Origin: Pseudoclavibacter soli DSM 23366
GTDB lineage: Bacteria; Actinomycetota; Actinomycetes; Actinomycetales; Microbacteriaceae
DNA: 64,000 bases
Assembly (NCBI RefSeq): GCF_000423505.1
Contig: NZ_AUIC01000004.1
Span: 124,001 to 188,000, forward strand
Reading direction: 5' to 3'
In this document: in pieces, positions 62,562 to 64,000 of the stretch
How positions within the stretch are numbered: the first letter of the stretch is position 1
How the letters are laid out: each line of letters starts with the position of its first letter
Notes under the pieces: model-generated
Seen by the model: only the letters and a program-made list of their open reading frames with translations
Told to the model about the DNA's origin: nothing
Databases searched by the model: none
Made by a program: the position numbers and the translations under genes

Positions 62562-63503
62562 TCAGCGCACGTGATCGAACAGCTCACTGCTGATATAGCG
62601 CTCACCCGTGTCTGGCAGAATGGCCACGATCGTCTTGCCGGCATTGGCCGGGTCGTGGGCCAGGCGCAGGGCCGCAGCCAGTGCAGCGCCCGACGAGATG
62701 CCGACGATCAGCCCCTCGTTGCGGAACGCGGCGCGAGCGGTGGCGATGGCCTCATCGCCGGGCACCGTGAGCACCTCGTCGATGACGTCGAGGTCGGTGA
62801 CCGGGGGCACACCGTTGCCACCGGTGACGCCCTGGATCTTGTGGGGCTGCCACTGGCCGCCATTGAGCACCGGAGCCTCGGCGGGCTCGACGCCGACCAC
62901 CTTGATGGCGGGGTTCTGGCTCTTGAGGTAGCGCCCCGTGCCACTGGCCGTGCCGCCGGTGCCGGTAGCCGACACGAAAATGTCGACCTGGCCATGCGTA
63001 TCTGCCCAAATCTCGGGGCCCGTGGTCGCCTCGTGCACCGCGGGGTTGGCCGGGTTGCCGCCCTGGCCCGACAAGAAGTAGTCGGGGTGCTCTTCGAGAA
63101 TTTTGCCGGCGCGCTGGTTAGCGCCCGCCATGCCCTCGCTGCCGGGGGTGAGAATCAGCTCGGCGCCGAGAGCCTGAATGAGGCTGCGACGCTCGGTCGA
63201 CACGTCGTCGGGCAGCACGATGATCACGTGGTAGCCGAGGGCTGCGCCGATCCAAGCGAGAGCAACGCCGGTGTTGCCGCTGGTGGCTTCAAGGATGGTG
63301 CCGCCGGGTTTCAGCCGACCGTCGGCTTCGGCCGCGCGCACGATCGACAGCGCGGTGCGATCTTTGACGCTTGAGGCCGGGTTGAACGACTCAACCTTGA
63401 CGAGCACGCGCGTGCCGGGCTGAATGCCCTCGGTGAGGTGGTTGATCGAGACCAGCGGGGTGTGCCCGACCGTCTCGGTGAGGTCGTGAAAGATACGTGA
63501 CAT
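62562..63503 (-). CDS. cysK: Cysteine synthase A (O-acetylserine sulfhydrylase)
   Basis: 313 residues. PLP enzyme making cysteine from O-acetylserine and sulfide. The PLP lysine is in NPASSVKDRTAL, the substrate loop is EATSGNTGVALA, and the phosphate-binding glycines are in VSATGTGGTASGTG. Length and ending (GERYISSELFDH) match. Start ATG 63503 has a -10-like TACGAT six bases upstream and no useful SD. It converges with serA, so serine and cysteine synthesis genes share a terminator region. Confidence 0.96.
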   Translation of the reverse strand: MSRIFHDLTETVGHTPLVSINHLTEGIQPGTRVLVKVESFNPASSVKDRTALSIVRAAEADGRLKPGGTILEATSGNTGVALAWIGAALGYHVIIVLPDDVSTERRSLIQALGAELILTPGSEGMAGANQRAGKILEEHPDYFLSGQGGNPANPAVHEATTGPEIWADTHGQVDIFVSATGTGGTASGTGRYLKSQNPAIKVVGVEPAEAPVLNGGQWQPHKIQGVTGGNGVPPVTDLDVIDEVLTVPGDEAIATARAAFRNEGLIVGISSGAALAAALRLAHDPANAGKTIVAILPDTGERYISSELFDHVR

Positions 63504-63509
63504 ACCCCC

Positions 63510-63515
63510 ATCGTA
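63510..63515 (-). promoter_or_regulatory. -10 box (TACGAT) of a leaderless cysK transcript
   Basis: Minus-strand TACGAT, GGGGGT, ATG 63503. Confidence 0.5.
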
Positions 63516-63569
63516 CCGCCGAGCGCTCCCGGTCAGACTGTGGGTTACCGTGTAAGATCGAGGGCGTCT

Positions 63570-63642
63570 CTCCCCGTAGCTCAGTGGACAGAGCAGAGGG
63601 TTTCTACCCCTTGTGCCGCGGGTTCGAATCCTGCCGGGGAGG
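63570..63642 (+). tRNA. tRNA-Arg (anticodon TCT)
   Basis: A 73-nt cloverleaf. Acceptor CTCCCCG/CGGGGAG with discriminator G, anticodon stem GAGGG/CCCTT around TTTCTAC (anticodon TCT), T arm GCGGG-TTCGAAT-CCTGC. It lies 45 bases upstream of orn on the same strand. Confidence 0.94.
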
Positions 63643-63687
63643 CAGCGAGGCCACCACACGCCAACACAGAGAGTCAGAGAGCCACCA

Positions 63688-64000
63688 GTGCCGCACAGCA
63701 GATACATCGTCTGGATCGACTGCGAGATGACTGGGCTCGACCTGCACCACGACGAGCTGATTGAGATTGCGGTCGTGGTGACCGACGGCGATCTGAACCC
63801 GCTCGACGACGGGCTCGACGTGGTCATCCGCCCGAGCGAGGCCGCGCTGGCGCAGATGAACGACTTCGTGCGCGACATGCACACCACCTCTGGGCTCATC
63901 GACGAGCTGCCCGCGGGGCTCTCGCTGCACGAGGCCGGCGAGCAGGTGATGGCCTACGTGCGCAGCCATGTGTGCACCGAGGGTACCGCTCCCCTGGCCG
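63688..64000 (+). CDS. orn: Oligoribonuclease Orn (3' partial)
   Basis: The first 104 residues are visible; the gene runs off the window. A DEDD 3'-5' exonuclease that degrades two- to five-nucleotide RNA, including pGpG from cyclic-di-GMP. Motif I is [28 protein letters not shown] with the DxE residues; motif II is expected beyond the edge. [14 protein letters not shown] is diagnostic for Orn. Start GTG 63688 with GAGAG upstream. Confidence 0.94.
   Translation, partial: MPHSRYIVWIDCEMTGLDLHHDELIEIAVVVTDGDLNPLDDGLDVVIRPSEAALAQMNDFVRDMHTTSGLIDELPAGLSLHEAGEQVMAYVRSHVCTEGTAPLA

Overview
The window is high-GC, gene-dense actinobacterial chromosome, most like a member of Micrococcales/Microbacteriaceae. 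The evidence is the order rne-rplU-rpmA-obgE-proB-proA-nadD-rsfS, the tig-clpP1-clpP2-clpX block, an ileS T-box leader with an ultrashort Stem I (an actinobacterial form), GSGNGE-type RpiB, DUF4233 next to folC, a DUF6993 lipoprotein, and many genes whose start codon lies 6-7 bases after a TANNNT -10 box (leaderless transcripts). No species can be named from the sequence alone.

Layout. 1-4.8 kb: 3' part of a condensation-domain gene, then an HrpB-type helicase gene bracketed by two different decayed IS481 transposase remnants, then tRNA-Ala. 4.86-17 kb (minus strand): rsfS, an Ala/Pro-rich tail-anchored protein, nadD, a small membrane protein, proA, a two-component system inserted between proA and proB, obgE, rpmA, rplU and an RNase E/G. 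17.2-29.7 kb: a VKOR-family protein (+), then ndk, DUF4233, folC, ileS under a T-box, a frameshifted flavoprotein fragment, a secreted transglycosylase-like protein, a large FAD/Fe-S oxidoreductase and an L,D-transpeptidase. 29.9-40.2 kb: valS (+), an MHS-type transporter, a zinc-less quinone-reductase-like protein, a small conserved protein (+), clpX-clpP2-clpP1-tig, tRNA-Pro and tRNA-Gly. 40.2-48.1 kb: YedK/HMCES-type DNA-protein crosslink protein, secreted HNH nuclease with excalibur domain, a small amphipathic protein, dps, rpiB, and the overlapping trio pepN-mscS-glbO. 48.1-52.4 kb: tctC-tctB-tctA-MFS operon. 52.7-64 kb: a conserved hypothetical divergent from tesB, ettA, DUF6993 lipoprotein, ssb, msrA, an NCS2 purine permease, DUF4395 plus thioredoxin-like protein, serA convergent with cysK, tRNA-Arg and the start of orn.

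How the parts work together. Much of the window is information processing: two aminoacyl-tRNA synthetases, ribosomal proteins and ribosome assembly or silencing factors, RNase E/G, EttA and the Clp/trigger-factor protein-quality system. Proline synthesis (proA, proB), serine to cysteine (serA, cysK), folate and NAD synthesis are represented. Stress functions (dps, msrA, truncated haemoglobin, YedK, VKOR) are scattered among them.

I did not find a clear undescribed multi-gene defence or biosynthetic system. The most unusual signals are: RNase E/G without its zinc-link cysteines; the hrpB island with a leaderless 16-codon upstream ORF whose stop overlaps the hrpB start; a family of about 50-bp intergenic elements bounded by GTGTCAC/GTGACAC with 52-bp register; a six-fold 16-bp tandem array that re-copies the last codons and stop of msrA; the hairpin in the tRNA-Gly leader; and the many leaderless starts.
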